64,000 nt of DNA from Paracentrotus lividus (GCA_940671915.1 CALNVZ010003433.1:29870170-29934169); one strand, 5' to 3'. Positions 24,075 to 37,210 are shown, numbered from the stretch's first letter. Numbers and translations: made by a program. Notes: generated by a model from the sequence alone, not told the origin.

Positions 24075-24290
24075 CTGCTAATTTGCTAATGTTTGAATCC
24101 CGTCCATTCCACTAGCGTCCTTTGACAAGACCTCAATTTACAAATTTGTCTCACTCGACCCAAGTGAGGTGAATGGATACCGGTAGGAGGCAATTCCTGA
24201 TACGTTGTAAGCACATTTCCACATGTTCAATAGGTAAGCCGGGTAATAATTAGTTAACATTAGTATAAGCGCTTAGAAAAAAACAAAACA
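24075..24290 (+). mobile_element. tRNA-derived SINE with conserved central domain
   Basis: A B-box-like GTTTGAATCCCGTCC (from 24091) is followed by CCTTTGACAAGAC, then CGACCCAAGTGAGGTGAATG, GGATACCGGTAGGAGG and a tail with GTATAAGCGCTTAGAAAA. This order (tRNA-like B box, TTGACAAGAC, CCAAGTG-GAATGGATACC-GGTAGG core, AAGCGCTTA tail) resembles the V/Deu-type SINE core known from deuterostomes. The 5-prime tRNA part with the A box is not clear, so it may be 5-prime truncated. Confidence 0.65.
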
Positions 24291-25734
24291 AGATGGATAT
24301 GTATTATAGATTAAACTTAAAGAACAATAACAAACCTACACCTCATGCATGGGGTTGACAAACTTTTTTTTTTGTTTTTCCAATACTCAGCAATGGGTGG
24401 GAAACTTCCAAAATATAACCAGGGCCCCGACAAGTGAAAGCGGCCGACGAACAAAATCAAGAAATTACAGTAGGAGCACAAAGCAGTAATAATAATATTA
24501 TTAATAATAATAATAATAATGAAAATAAGAATAATAATGATGATAATAATAATAATAATAATGATAATAATAATAGCAGTTCTTTTTTCAGTCAATTATT
24601 GTCATATTAAAGGGATTTAGTAACTTCCAAAAAATAATGCGAGAGGCAGCAAAATGAGTTAATTCCTATTGCTCTGACTGTAAAAAAAGAGAGAGAGAGA
24701 AAAAAAAGTTTCAGAGCAGAAAAAAATCATCTTAAAACAGTGAAAATAAAGGAGGTAGGTCCCGCGCGATCAAATTACTATAAAAAAAAATGTATCAAAA
24801 TGTTTGTAATTAAAATCGCTAACTTTAGAACAGTATAAAAACGGCGCATAGGTTTGGTCTCGGTATAATACATTGCCATATCGATTTTTCTTTTCTTACC
24901 TGGTTCCGGATAACTGATTGGTATTTCACAAGGGACGACATCATACACATGACCTGTAATACGAAGAACGGCAAACTGCTTTTGTTTCGTTAAGTTTTTG
25001 TATTGTTTTTAACCACGTTTGCTTCTTATTTATGTTATGCTTGGAAGAGATTCATGTTTATTTTTAATTCACAGATAAATGAAATGTATTTCGTCTATCA
25101 GTCTGATGACCCTGGGACAACGAAAAAAAAATAAATCTGCAAGCATAGTAAATGGAAGTCATTATAGAGTCCTCAAGTGCGGATGACAATCTACTGCGCC
25201 CCTCCCCTTCCTTTTCGAAGGTACAGACTTAATTGAATCACTCGAAGCCATGTTGAGAATAAATGTATGAATAACTAGTCTATGTTTTCTCATGATATCA
25301 CAGTTTGATAAAGTTTACATAAATTTTAAAAATATTGTTGGATTCATTAATTTGCTACACCGTTAAAAAATAATTTTGTATTTGTTATTAACAGTATTTG
25401 GGGCTTGTAAAATTACAATTTCGGACCGTTTTACAACATAAGTATTTTACTTGTAAAATGGCATGAAAACTGTATATTTTCAGCTTAAATTTACTGTTAT
25501 ACTGGTGTCGCATGAGCCGTGTTGGCCAACCGTTGGCCATCGTTCTGGCCAAATTTGTGCACACGGCGGGAAGCGGTGAGGCACACGGTAAAGCGGTTGA
25601 AGCCCGTCCAACACGTTCATAGGAGCTCGCTGGGCACCAGTTCCCGAGAGGATTTTCAAGAACGGCCGAATTCTTGCCGGGTTCTTTCCGGGTGATGACC
25701 GGGTATTTCATAATGGTCTTAAACCGGACCAGTC
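24291..25734. other. Gene-free stretch with AAT tract and GC-rich block
   Basis: Holds an AAT/TTA microsatellite (24487-24582) and, from about 25500 to 25730, a GC-rich block beginning CTGGTGTCGCATG. The complementary type of end occurs near 33830-33845 (GCATGTGACACCAG), so the block may be a fragment of the same family. No gene recognised. Confidence 0.5.
24487..24582. repeat. AAT microsatellite
   Basis: (AAT)n with occasional GAT and AAG units; gives the poly-isoleucine frame on the minus strand. Confidence 0.9.
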
Positions 25735-28700
25735 CAGGTCGAATTTCCAATGGCTTATTGGACCATCAGAAACCATTAGAGCTGTTGGTCTCTATCGGTT
25801 TCAATAGGGAAAATGAAATATGGGACCCACAAAATCCATTAGAAATTTTTAATGGACCAATAGACATTTTCTGTTGGTTTCTATTGGTCCATTATAACTT
25901 TTTTTTCTATTGGTCCAATAGACATTTTCTATTGGACCAATAAGAAATTAATAATGATATTACAGTGTAATAAAATTTGTTGGACATTTTCAGAAAACAA
26001 CTCATAGAAACATGTTGACATTAACAATGAGTCCTACCTTATCCTATCCTATGTTAAGTTTAACCTATGCTATCCTACATGAAGGCCCTATTACTACTGC
26101 AGAGATGCCAACACGTTATACGGAAAATTATAACATTAGAAATTAGAACGCGAGTAACGCAAATAGTTAAAACAGCTGAAACAAATGTCTTGGCAACAAG
26201 AGAAAGAAACCATTGATTTGAAGCATTCCCAAATTTGAATGACGGAGTGAAATGCTTTATCCGTGCTTTCTCTAGTGAGAAGTCATTTGTTTTTCGATCT
26301 TCTAACTAATTGTGTTATTCGCGTTCTAATGTCTAATGTTATAATTATTCGTAATGTGTTGGCATCTCTGCTACTGACTAACTGTCCAGTCCTGCTATAT
26401 AAAAGGCTACAGACAAAATGTTTGAAGCAAAACAGTTACTTATTATTAAATATGAAGAATTCTCATTATGAATCAATTTGAAATTGGGTTAAACATAAAA
26501 CGCTATCAACTAAAACAATTTTGATGAAATAAAAAGCCCAATGCCAGCTACATGGCTTTAAAAAATGCATATTACTATTTATTTTCACCCTTTTTCCTAA
26601 TCTCAGAATACTGCTTATGAATATTCATGACCAACAGAAACCAATAGAAACTAATGGAAACCAATGGGAAATAAAATCACAACAGAAAACTACAGAAACC
26701 AATTATTATAGAAACCAACACAGACTGATATAAGTCAACAGAAGCTAATAGAAACAGATGTAAACCAACAGCTAATAGAAACTAATATAAACAAATAGAG
26801 ACCAATGTGAACCAATAAAACCTGAACACCCCGATAGAAGTTGTTTTGGGACAGCCTGAAAAAAGAGACCAATATAGTCTGATGATCTCTCTCGATTTAT
26901 GGTTCCAACAGCCTGAAACCAGTAGAGACCAATAGAGTGTGATGATATCTATTGGTTTATGGGTCCAACAGCCTGAAGCCAATAGGCCCGTATTCTGCTA
27001 CGGAGTTTAGAGTTGTGCTGTCGCACCAAAATAGTACGGATTTTGAAACGAGAATGCAATGCTGGTTTGCATGCTTCTCTATGAAGCGTCAGTGAAGCGT
27101 GCGTCTAATCGTACGAATATAGACTCGGATGACGTCATTCGAGATCAGATCTGTACAAACATTTGTAAAGAATTCTAAACTGGGGGTATTGGTGGTTTAG
27201 GCTTTGCGAGTTTTATGTCGGAGGAAGCTAATTTATTTTTTTTTCTCGTTAACTTGAAGTTAAATGTTGTTAAAACTTTGCTTAAAAATTAGGTGCATTA
27301 TTGAACTGTCCACAACGGTTGGTTAATTGCATATTAATCATCAAAAATGACATTTTACAACACGATTGAAGTGTTATTTGACCTGACATATTGAAGAAAG
27401 GACATTTGACGCGAAAACCAACAATTTAATAATGGTGGCAAGTCACTTGTCATTACACGGGATAAAACGGATTTAGAAGTAGTTTTAGACTAATTTGAGA
27501 CTGGTCTGAAATGATTTTGAATGTTTTTAGTCTCGCAGACGTCTCAGAGACGTCCCCGAGATATTCCCGCGACAGAAAAAATAAATAGAAAAAAAAAATA
27601 GTAATAAGAAAAAGATTGATGCGCATGCACCTAACGTGATAACATTTTGCGCATGCATGTAGCGTGATATCGGAATCAAATTCAACATTTCAATGCTTTT
27701 GGCTAAATATGGACACTTCACATTTGTGAAATAAAAAATCCGTGGAGCTCTTTAGGAGATTACTTCAAAAGCCGAATAAAACTACGAACTGATAATTTAT
27801 TATACCTTATATATTTAATATATATCTATCTTTTATGTTTTATATTGTTAGAAAAAAAAGTAAACTGCAGCAGCAGGTCAACCACTTAAAATTATGACAA
27901 TGCTTTTCTGATCAGAGCAAGTTTCGATCAGAAAAAAAAAAAAAAAAAAAAAACGAGCACACAAAACAACCCCACAGAAAAAAAAAACAAAAAACAAAAC
28001 AAAACATACAAACGATTTAAAAAATGCTTGGTCGTAATATTGGGGTGTAAAGATCCGGATCATATTAGTCAATTAAGCCTGGGTTACACCAGAACCGAAT
28101 CAGCAGCGAATCCACCCGACTACACGTATTCAGGGGGATTCTGGAGCATTTTGTTCTCCCTCCGCGGATGAGCGAAAATTCGGCAGGGATTTTAAAACAT
28201 TCATGGAGGGATTCTACTCGTTTTGAAATGTTCAAAACCAGTCAAATACCCTAAAAAATAATCCTGAATGTGTCCCCGCGAGGTGAGATACCACCCGTAG
28301 GGGAATCATTATGTGCCTTTAAGGTAAGTAATTTATTCAGAGGGAATAAAACCATTGTCCTCTTCAGCTGAAAATTTCCGAGCTTGTTAATTGTTCCCAT
28401 CCCAGGCCACTAAATCGTTAACTCTACACGCTGAATATATTCTGACGGAAAAATAATGACAATTGTTGTTCTGAGATTTTCTCTGAATTCTGCGTTTCAA
28501 ATGACAATTTCGATACTGGTAGCTTTACTACAGACGTTACGTATGATCAAAAGCCATTTTTTTAAAACTTTCCCTTGTGCAAATTTAGCTGAGAAAAACA
28601 ATTATTACGATTGTTCAATTTAATTCTATGATTGTGCACAGATGCCTCTTCAGCGTGGCAAGGGAATAGGACGTGATATTTGAAACTGCATGACAAGCGC

Positions 28701-29215
28701 CTTTGAACCCATACAATAACACTGGTAGTCAATGGATAAAGCGGCTACAAACAACAAGATTGTTGCGTCATTATTTCAATGGATTTCCGGTTTATCTTGT
28801 GCGTTCCAGTGCACTAGAAACTTCCAGTCGTACGGAAGTTGTACACGTTTGGAAATTTTGTTTTCGTGCTAGGAGTTTTTTCTCGTACGGTGCCATTGTT
28901 CGATCCTATTGTTTATTGCCGCACAACTCTAAACTCCTTAGTAGAATACGGACCTGTTGGTTTATGGGTCCAATACGTCCAGAAAACCAGCAGACTGATG
29001 GTTTGTATTGGACTGTATTGCTATCTATTGGAGCCTATTTGTCCTCTGTTGGTCCATTAAGATTCTGATATTCTTATTGTATTGGTCTCTAATGAAGTAA
29101 AATTGACATTCTGATGGTCCATTAGAAACCATTAGAAACCAATAGAAACCAATAGGAGCCAATATAAATTTTCTGTTGGTCTCCTATATTGGACCCTATT
29201 GGAATTTCGACCTGG
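25735..29215. mobile_element. Element with AAACCAATAGA-type word arrays (ends CCAGGTCGAATTTCCAAT)
   Basis: The ends CCAGGTCGAATTTCCAAT (25735-25752) and ATTGGAATTTCGACCTGG (29198-29215) are perfect inverted complements. Subterminal DNA on both sides consists of dozens of variants of AAACCAATAGA / TCTATTGGTTT (about 25745-25945, 26620-26985, 28955-29200). A second element (26985-28954) lies in the middle. No transposase seen; superfamily unresolved. Confidence 0.72.
26985..28954. mobile_element. Nested element with GGCCCGTATTCTGCTACGG ends
   Basis: The left end GGCCCGTATTCTGCTACGG, followed by AGTTTAGAGTTGTGC, and the mirrored right end (28921-28954) form inverted repeats of about 34 bp with few mismatches. 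Inside are AT-rich DNA, an A run (27933-27953) and minor repeats. A solo word CGGCCCGTATTCCATAAAC near 13808 hints at relatives. No coding domain found. Confidence 0.7.
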
Positions 29216-29825
29216 GAGGGCGGTAAAAGGTCTGAATGAGTACGCCGCAACCGTTTCATGCCCGTTTGCAGGACGGAGATAGACCGTGGTGAGGTCGGGC
29301 AACATGAATCGATCCCCCTCCCCTTTTCCTCTTTAAGTACGCCCCCTTGTGGCTAAACTTGCCAACTCCTAGTACATGGAAACTATGTAGTGGGGCCATT
29401 TATGTTGTTCCGTTTGCAAGTCATGTTAATGTTTGGCAACATCTATAAATATGTTCTACTTGATCAAACAGATCAAAAAATATATGTCTCCAATTTTTTT
29501 ATTGACCTCTTGTGACCCAAAATGGAGGTCAAAAGTCAGGCTTCATTAACATAAACATAATTGTGTCAAATTTGGTATCAAATTGTAGGTAATTTTATAA
29601 CTAGCAATTAAATCTATTAACATTTTTTCACTTGACTAGCCAGTTTAAAGCAAAATGCAAATTAGTATATTTATGCATAATTCAATGCATAATTCTGTCA
29701 AGATGTAATATAATCAGACATAAAAAAATACATAGACAATATCAATAGCAACTAATCAAGAATACAACATAGGTCATACTAGCCTGACATTGCTGCCACA
29801 TTCTGGTGACCCTTATCACCTTAAT
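29216..29825. other. Gene-free stretch
   Basis: The GC-rich piece 29216-29310 (CCGCAACCGTTTCATGCCCG) may continue the block at 25500-25734 across the nested element. The rest is AT-rich with no recognised content. Confidence 0.45.
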
Positions 29826-31428
29826 ATTAGGGGAAAGGTCAATTCATTATGATGATTAACAACCTGGAAATGGCATCATAACCTCAGTTTTCTGTGAAAT
29901 TTGACCTTATTTCTAGGTCGATTGTCAACTAAAAATATGAAGACATATATTTTTTGGTTGATGGCATCAAGTTAAATATAATCATGTTAGATACCCACTT
30001 AGATAAGCTTATACAACGAATAGGTCAAAGGTCAAAGTAAAAGAAAGAGGTTTTGGCCAAAGTGTTTGGTTGTGACCTTAGTCTTATTGGGCCGCATTAC
30101 TTTGAATGTTTCATTTAACGCTGTTGTTTTACTTGATCCCACGAACCAGGAAATATTCGTTTTCATTGACCTATGACCTGAAAATGAGGTGAAAATTGCA
30201 AACAATTTTTAGTTCTTGCTATTTCCAGGGTTTTTTTAGCAGCATGTTATTTGAACTTTGGCCTTATCTTGAGGTCATACGTGTAAAAAAAATAAAAAAT
30301 AAAAAAATAAAAATGTAAGGTTGATATTCTGATTCACGGGGTCAGGTAGAACAAAAATGATTATGGTTATCAAAATCAATAAGCTATAATATTGCCCATT
30401 GGGACAAAGGTCAAGACACGCATAGAAAGTTAAAGGAATACGTAAGGGCAAAAGATTTCTGTCTTGACCATAGTCCTGTTTGGCATTATAGCTTAATCAT
30501 TTAGATAGCCACTGTTCCTTTTGTTCTACTTAACCCAATGAATCAGAAAATCAACCTTGCTACTTTTTCATTGACACGTATGACCTCAAGATAAGGTCAA
30601 AGTTCAAATGACCTGACGCTAAACAACCTCGAAATACAAGAAACTATGTATTATTTTTTACCCATCACCATAATTAAAGGTCATAGGTCAGTGAAAACGA
30701 ACATTAAGGTTCATGGGATCAAGTAGAACACGTTAACAGTGTTAAATGAAATATTCCAAGTAAAGGGCCTGTCCCACAGAAGGCGATCGTTGTGGCGACA
30801 ACCTACGAACTACTTTTTATTACCCATCGCCACCGTGCGCAGGTTAAATCGCCTCTTAGATGGTGAATTATCGCGTCTGTCGCCAACAAATACGTAACAA
30901 AATTTTGTTTGCCGTTGGTTGCTCAACAAGTTAAACAATAGCCGGCGTCAGTTTGGTTGACGTCAATGACCGTAGCCTGTCTTCTCTTGTCGTGACAAGG
31001 TGCTATCGTAGATTGTCGCCAGATAGAACTTGTTTAGCACAGCGGAACGGCGGCCAGTTGTAGGTTGTCGCGCTCCAACGTACGTTGCACGCATCTCTGA
31101 ACCGATCGGGCAGTGAAATTTAAGCCGCTACGGCCTTTGTCGCCACCAACATTCACCAAAATCAGGATTGGCCTCCCATTCAGATACTGTATAATCGCCG
31201 CTAATTTTTGAAATTTTTCAAAAATCACTCACGACCCAAATTATGATGAGCGACTGAGAGGACTATCACGAACCTAAAGGCGACAGGCCGCCATCAGGTA
31301 CAAAACACTCGATCGCGTGTGTCACTCGCAAGGATCGCCACAGTGCGCACGAAACTGAGGTTTTTGCTAAAATGGTGCCATTTCCAGGTTGTTAATCATC
31401 ATATAAATTGACCTTTGCCCTTGATACA
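29826..31428. mobile_element. Foldback element with TGACCTATGACCT words, interrupted
   Basis: 29826-29893 is the inverse of about 31360-31428 (AACAACCTGGAAATGGC against GCCATTTCCAGGTTGTT). 30105-30205 is the inverse of about 30670-30765, and 30330-30420 of 30490-30600, with a centre near 30450. Words such as TGACCTATGACCT recur in both orientations. A GC-richer element (from 30764) interrupts the right arm. No coding capacity recognised. Confidence 0.65.
30764..31355. mobile_element. Insertion rich in TGTCGCC/GGCGACA words
   Basis: Begins AGGGCCTGTCCCACAGAAGG and contains repeated GGCGACA and TTGTCGCC words in both orientations (for example 30790, 30879, 31010, 31137, 31281). It breaks the right arm of the surrounding foldback. 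The exact right end is uncertain; GGATCGCCACAGTGCGC near 31335 mirrors the left subterminal GGCGATCGTTGTGGCG. Confidence 0.5.
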
Positions 31429-33215
31429 ACCAGATCAATCAAGAAGTGGATGAATTTGAGTTAAAAAATAATACCCAGAGTAATATTTTACAAAACAAAA
31501 GTGTTATATACCATGAGGAATAAATCACATGACATAAACAGGAAGATGACTATCAACTTTATTTGGGGGCTGGTTTACTCGGAAATTATATTTTTAAAGG
31601 GGTCCATATTTTGTCGCAACTGTTTACTTTAAGCCTGTGTTTCTGTTTTCATATCATTTCAGTTCTGATTTAATTATGTACACTTTATTTTATACAATAT
31701 CGAATTGATCGTACTTATTATATTGTTCTATCTTAGAGTTCTGAATTAAAAAGACGGGAAAACCTCAAAAGATTTTTTCCCCACAAAGTTTCTTCGTTTT
31801 GAAATAATATTATTTTGACTATAATTATTGATAGGGGTTCTGCGTTTTGGTCTTTGGCCGTCCAATATCTAATGATTATTCAAACAAAAACCATGGGGTA
31901 GGAGTCGTTCCACACGTGTCACTCCATCCATTCATATACATGTATATCATTATTTATTTTTTCTGGGGGAGGGGCGGGCGATAAGGGAGGAGGCAAAGCC
32001 CCCTAATTCCCAATTTTAGGCACTTTTTTTCTAAATTTTCGGTCGGGAAATGCCTGTCTAAGTTTCTTTTTGTATTTCCAATTCTGTATAGGCTTCCTTG
32101 AAAAGTGGTTCAATTGGATTTGTGGAGTACCAAACAGGGGTCTATTTTCTCAAAAGGAGGATTTTCCTTATTCTGTGTGCGTCTGTTCACCCTCAACGTT
32201 CATGAGTTCGGTTTTGTTTACATAGTGTTCACAGGCTAGTGGTCTAGCTGCTCGATGGAGTGCAAAAGGGTTCTTTCTGTTAGCTAAATAGGGGTTTCAG
32301 CTTTACCACAGTTTTAATCCCCTCAGATTATACTCATAGAACTCGCTCTTCTATCCATCTCTTCTAATGAGTTTTCCGATTACCACTTTTTCTGTTCTAA
32401 GTGTTTATCATGTACTGTATATATCCCACCTACAACTTCACACTCCTCCTCTCCTCTCTCTCATTGTCTACTTACATTTTCACTTTCGAAACACTCTCAC
32501 TTCTTCTCCATCTGATATCTATTGATATTGAATACACAAATATTGATACTGCACTACCATTTATGCAAGTTTAAAAGTTACATTTATTCACATGACGTTT
32601 TTTTATGTACCACCAATCGTACACAAAAATAGGTATATACATGTAATACATAATAATCCATAAATCTGCAAACTTATGTAGTAAACTACATGTATGCTTT
32701 TCTATTAAAAATAAAATAGCCTGATCGAGTATATGTATAAATGTTAATATCAGGTTGGTTTGGGCGAGTTGTAAACTAGTCAAATCACAAATCATATCCC
32801 TTCTTGACAAACATCAACAACTTTGTTGTCTGTGCCTGCAACATGGGAGGATGAAATCCAAATCTTATTTTTTAATACACCCAGACATGCCAGACCAAAC
32901 ACGTAGTACTGTTATTTCATTTAAGACAGGAACGTTACCCCTCATCTTATTGATGTAGGTCACAGAGGTGCTATTGTCAGAACAAATATAACTATATTAT
33001 GCCAAACAAAACAAAACATTACTTTAGATTAAATGTCCATAAAAGGACCCAATTTTAAATTCTTCTCCCCGACAATGATAACACAAGTATTTCAGATTAT
33101 AATGTATCCTTTGAAAGCTGCAATATCATTCCTCTATGAGTTTTTGAAGAGAGCGACGAGATTGAGAGCTTCGAAAACAAAGGGCGGATCGAAGATACGT
33201 GATTTGAAGACACCA
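31429..33215. other. Gene-free AT-rich stretch
   Basis: No domain-bearing frame, RNA gene or clear transposon end found. Short frames such as 32571-32810 (minus) have no recognisable features. Confidence 0.55.
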
Positions 33216-33855
33216 TAAGGGTAGATCCACCAGTCCAGTCCAACACTGCGCATGACCGTTTGTGGACGGGTGTGGAGCGTTTGTTCCGTCCTCACACCAT
33301 CCCCATAACATCATCACAACGACATTGTACCGCCCTTACACCGGGTCTCCATCGACCGGTGCCTGCGGTTCATGCCCGACGAAAATTGTGAGCATGCTCG
33401 AGCATGCTCAAAACATTCGCCGGGCATGAACCGAAGGCAAAATCACGGGTCAACACCAACCCACCGTGTACCATCACCGGGTATCCTCCGTGTCCCGCTG
33501 TTCGCAACAACCTGTTTCGCACGGTCGCGAACGGTGGAAAACGGTGAGTCACCAGGCGAAGAAAACAATTTTCTCTTTCTTGTCAGAGAACGGTAAGGCC
33601 GGTGGACAAGCGATAATCGCACGGACAAAAGGATAGCGTGGACTACATATGAGGACGGTCAGCCCGGTACCAGGCTGGCTAGGACCTGGTATAGACCCGG
33701 TATAGAAGGATACAGACCCGGTGAAAATGATGAAAAAATGCAATGTGGCCGGTGCCGTTCTATTGCCGTGTTGCAATTTTTTGTTTTTTCGGTGAACGGC
33801 GAAGACCCGTTCATGTTACCCGGTGCATGTGACACCAGCATTAACAGCTCATGCA
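33216..33855. repeat. GC-rich block of CCGGTG/CACCGG words
   Basis: Composition changes sharply from about 33216. CCGGTG, CCGGGTC and CGGTCG words recur in both orientations, and the block ends near GCATGTGACACCAGC. The overlapping frames on both strands (33370-33856) are typical of such GC-rich DNA. Probably a non-autonomous transposon related to the blocks at 25500 and 29216. Confidence 0.45.
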
Positions 33856-34475
33856 ACAGAAAAAAAAAAAAAAAATGTAAAAAAGAACGAATAAAGTTCT
33901 ATCAATCAAAACAGATTTTTTTTTTTTTTTATTAAAAAGTATATATAGGTTTTCCCGGTCTTTAAAGGTAGTTTAAACTATCTCCGATCAATTTGACATT
34001 TTTTACAAGCACTTTCGTCCGAAATGTGCTCGCGATTAAATAAAACGTTAATTTAATTGGCCGATAGCTCCGCTCCTAGCATAATGAGGTATCGTTTAAA
34101 TTGAATGAATATAAAATAATTCGATTTCAAAGAGTTTAAATTTACCGGGAAAAACCTAAAATAAAATGTGTAACCAAAATATAACGGTAAATAGAGGAAG
34201 GGCAAACCACTTACCATTAATTGCACGATAATAACCCGCGCTCTGGTATTCTTCATGATTAGGTGAAATAGTTCGATTATCATCTGGTTTTCCTGCATTA
34301 AATCAAATATAAACCTCGGCTAAAGCCTCGCTCACATCTTTACGTTTGCAGCTGCGTTCGGCTACGTTAGCCGAAAGCAGCCCAATAGAGACCAAACAAA
34401 AAACAAAAAACAAACAAACAAAAAACAAAAAAAACAAAAAAAAACAAACAAATAAGTTAGAAAAAAAAACGTATA
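33856..34475. other. Gene-free stretch with A/T runs
   Basis: Homopolymer A and T runs and an AAAAC-rich tract (34396-34455) precede the foldback at 34476. Nothing coding recognised. Confidence 0.55.
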
Positions 34476-35318
34476 CCGAGTGAGTAAAAAAAAAAATTTA
34501 CACCTAGAAAAATGTCAATGAAAAGAAAACCAATTAATAAAACCTAAATTATTTTACATATTCTGAAAGAGTAACTTCTCCCGCATCTTCTGGTACAAAT
34601 TTTGTGTGGTATGTCTTTACGCTTGGATAAACACGACGCACTGTTTGCGAACATGCAAATTTCGAATTGTGCCAGGGTGGGGATGAAATTTAAACGACAA
34701 AAGCTGACAAAAAAGCAACTCCATCATGAATAAAATAGCATAACTTTTTAACAAAAATGTCTTCCGCTAAATATCTTGGCAGGGGTTTACCTATACATAT
34801 TGCCTACATTTTGTATGAAATTGAGATAAATCTGTAGAGTCAGGCATGAGTGAGCACACGTCAAAGACAAAATAATCTCTTTTCAAAAGTATTAGGAGGC
34901 CTTTTTAGGTCTGTCAGTGGCAACTTACTCTTTGATGTGTACTCATTCGTGCATTACTTGACGAGTCAATCTAATTTTCATGCAAAATATAGTCAATATG
35001 TGTAACAACACCCCTGCCAAGTTATTAAGCAAAAGACATTTTCGTTAAAAAGTTATGCTATTTTATTCATGATGGAGTTGTTTTTTGTCAACTTATGTGT
35101 TTCAAATTCATCCCCACCCTGGCACTATTCGAAATTTGCATGTTTGCAAACAATGCGTCATGTTCATCCAAGCGTAAAGACATACCACACAAAAATGGTA
35201 CCAGAAGATGCGGGAGAAGTTACTCTTTCAGCATATGTAAAATAATTTAGGGTTTATAAATTGGTTTTCTTTTTATTGACATTTTTCTAGGTGTAAAGTT
35301 TTTTTTTTACTCACTCGG
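34476..35318. mobile_element. CCGAGTGAGT-ended foldback element, copy 2 (TA-flanked)
   Basis: Same family and almost the same length (843 bp) as 4182-5023. Ends are CCGAGTGAGTAAAAAAA and ACTCACTCGG, with TA flanks at 34474-34475 and 35319-35320. The arms share words such as CACCTAGAAAAATGTCAA and CGCATCTTCTGGTAC with copy 1. The matching length argues that this is a complete unit. Confidence 0.87.
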
Positions 35319-35320
35319 TA

Positions 35321-36253
35321 GAGCTCGATGTAGCTCTTGCGTTATAGTCCAACAGAAATTTTTCAGACCCGGAAAAGTTGGCAAGTAAAATATTTTTTTG
35401 GTGATTTGTTTTCTGAATGGGTATTTAAAGATCCCGGGCGGAGTAAAAACAACCTTACATCGATTGAAAGCTGAGTAGGCGTGTAGCATAAATACACAAA
35501 AATAAAATTCAATTTTCATAACAGTATTCATACAAAGATGTTCGAACCTCAACCAGGCCACCCCCTCCCAAATACTCGAAAAATTACCGCTTATTTAATG
35601 GCGCGGGTGATGACGTCAAAGGATGTTAATGGAATTATACAGCCGTCCAGCTGCCAGGAATGATTGGGTTTCGCCTTTAGTAATTTTTCGAATATTTGGG
35701 AGGGGTGGCCTGGTTGAGGTTTGATCACTTTTTTTTTAATGAACTTCTTTCTAGATAGACAATAAAAACGTACAAAGGGATGCAGTAACATTGAATGATA
35801 TTCAAATCACATTTTATTCGATTTAGCTTATTTTGCCAACATAATTATTAACACTTAGGACAGTCTGGTATCTCTTCAAAATTGCAAGCTAATTGCTTGC
35901 TTTACCTTCGAGATATCAATGATTTAATACTCAAATTTTATAAACCATCACCGAATAGTTTATAAAACCATGTGCTTTTCCACATAGCACAACATATACC
36001 CATTTCCTGTTGTATAGTCCCCGTCCCTAGCGGCCTGCTGAGCTAGCAACAGGGGTACTGGTGTGCGGCTGTATGCTTGGCATTGTTTGTTACACTGTTT
36101 TAAGGTAGTAAAATGACTTCTATTTGATTTTAAAGTTTCAGTAGTTTCTCTTTACTGTTGGAACAATGTAATTTGATTAATTTGTGAAAGTTACCCAATC
36201 CCTTTAAGTAAAAGGTTGTAATTGTATAAAATTTGATTTTGTCATTTTTCATT
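35321..36253. other. Gene-free stretch with a short inverted pair
   Basis: CCAGGCCACCCC followed by TCCCAAATA (near 35553) and its complement TTTGGGAGGGGTGGCCTGG (near 35695) form an inverted pair about 130 bp apart. No gene recognised. Confidence 0.5.
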
Positions 36254-37210
36254 TAGGGTACATGCAGGTAATATGGGCACCCTAAGCTCATTTGCCTAAT
36301 TTGCATAAAATTACGAAATGACACACAGTCCAATCTTTGTTTATATGAATCAATAACTACTGCTCTAACTTTTATTGTGAAGAAAAACAATTTTCACCAA
36401 ACCCCCTGTCTCAAATATTCAAATGTTGACGTCATTACCAAAGTGCCCATATTACCTGCACGTGCAGGTAATATGGGCACATGTATTTAATGTATGCTTT
36501 AAAAACTACATTGACTCTACCATGTCTGGAATTTGCTTAAAATGTTGAAAATCATTAACTTTAAGATTTAATTTGAAATTATTTCATTGTTATGTATTTT
36601 GTATATTATATATTTTTTAAATATTATTTAAATATTATTTTCATTATACAAGTCAATTTAGGCCTACGATAAGTTATTTATATTAATTATATACTGTGAA
36701 TATACCCCAAAAAATTGTAGCAAAGAGATTGATACCTCATCCCAATACTAAGTACCAGAATCAATTCCGCCATTTTGAATGTCCCATATTACCTGCACTA
36801 ATGTTGCTGTGTCAGGCAAGCATTAAATGCAACATTACACCCCTTTACTAAAACAAAATGACCTGTACACGCTGGTATGATCAACATTAAACTATAAGCT
36901 TACTAAATATACAAAACAATTGAGGTTACCCCCTCAAACACTCTTTCACCATCACATTCTGTGAAATATCAAATTTTACATCAGGGTAAAATAATGCCGT
37001 AAGTTTTACCTACCTTGTTGGTTTTCAGCAATTTTCTCAGAGAAATTTCGGCATCAGATGCTCTCACGACTATATATTTTCGTATATAGTTCATATGAAC
37101 AACATTATGGTGCTCACACCGGTCACCGGTCACCGGTCGACGGTCACGACATGATTTGCTTCAGGTGGCCCATATTTACCTGCTGGCCCATATTACCTGC
37201 ATGTACCCTA
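36254..37210. mobile_element. TAGGGTACATGCAGGTAAT family element, copy 1
   Basis: The ends TAGGGTACATGCAGGTAATA and ATTACCTGCATGTACCCTA are inverted complements. The word CAGGTAATATGGGCAC and its complement recur inside (36445, 36467, 36780, 37170). A short CACCGGTCAC tandem lies near 37120. A second copy with the same internal sequence is at 61883-63070. No transposase found. Confidence 0.8.

Noticed and set aside
25358..25967. Possible CACC/CAGTG-ended element with TA flanks
   Set aside because: The ends are imperfect, the interior arms do not pair, and the right end falls inside the element starting at 25735.
33370..33856. Multiple overlapping frames in the CCGGTG-rich block
   Set aside because: Open frames on both strands in GC-rich repetitive DNA without a domain.
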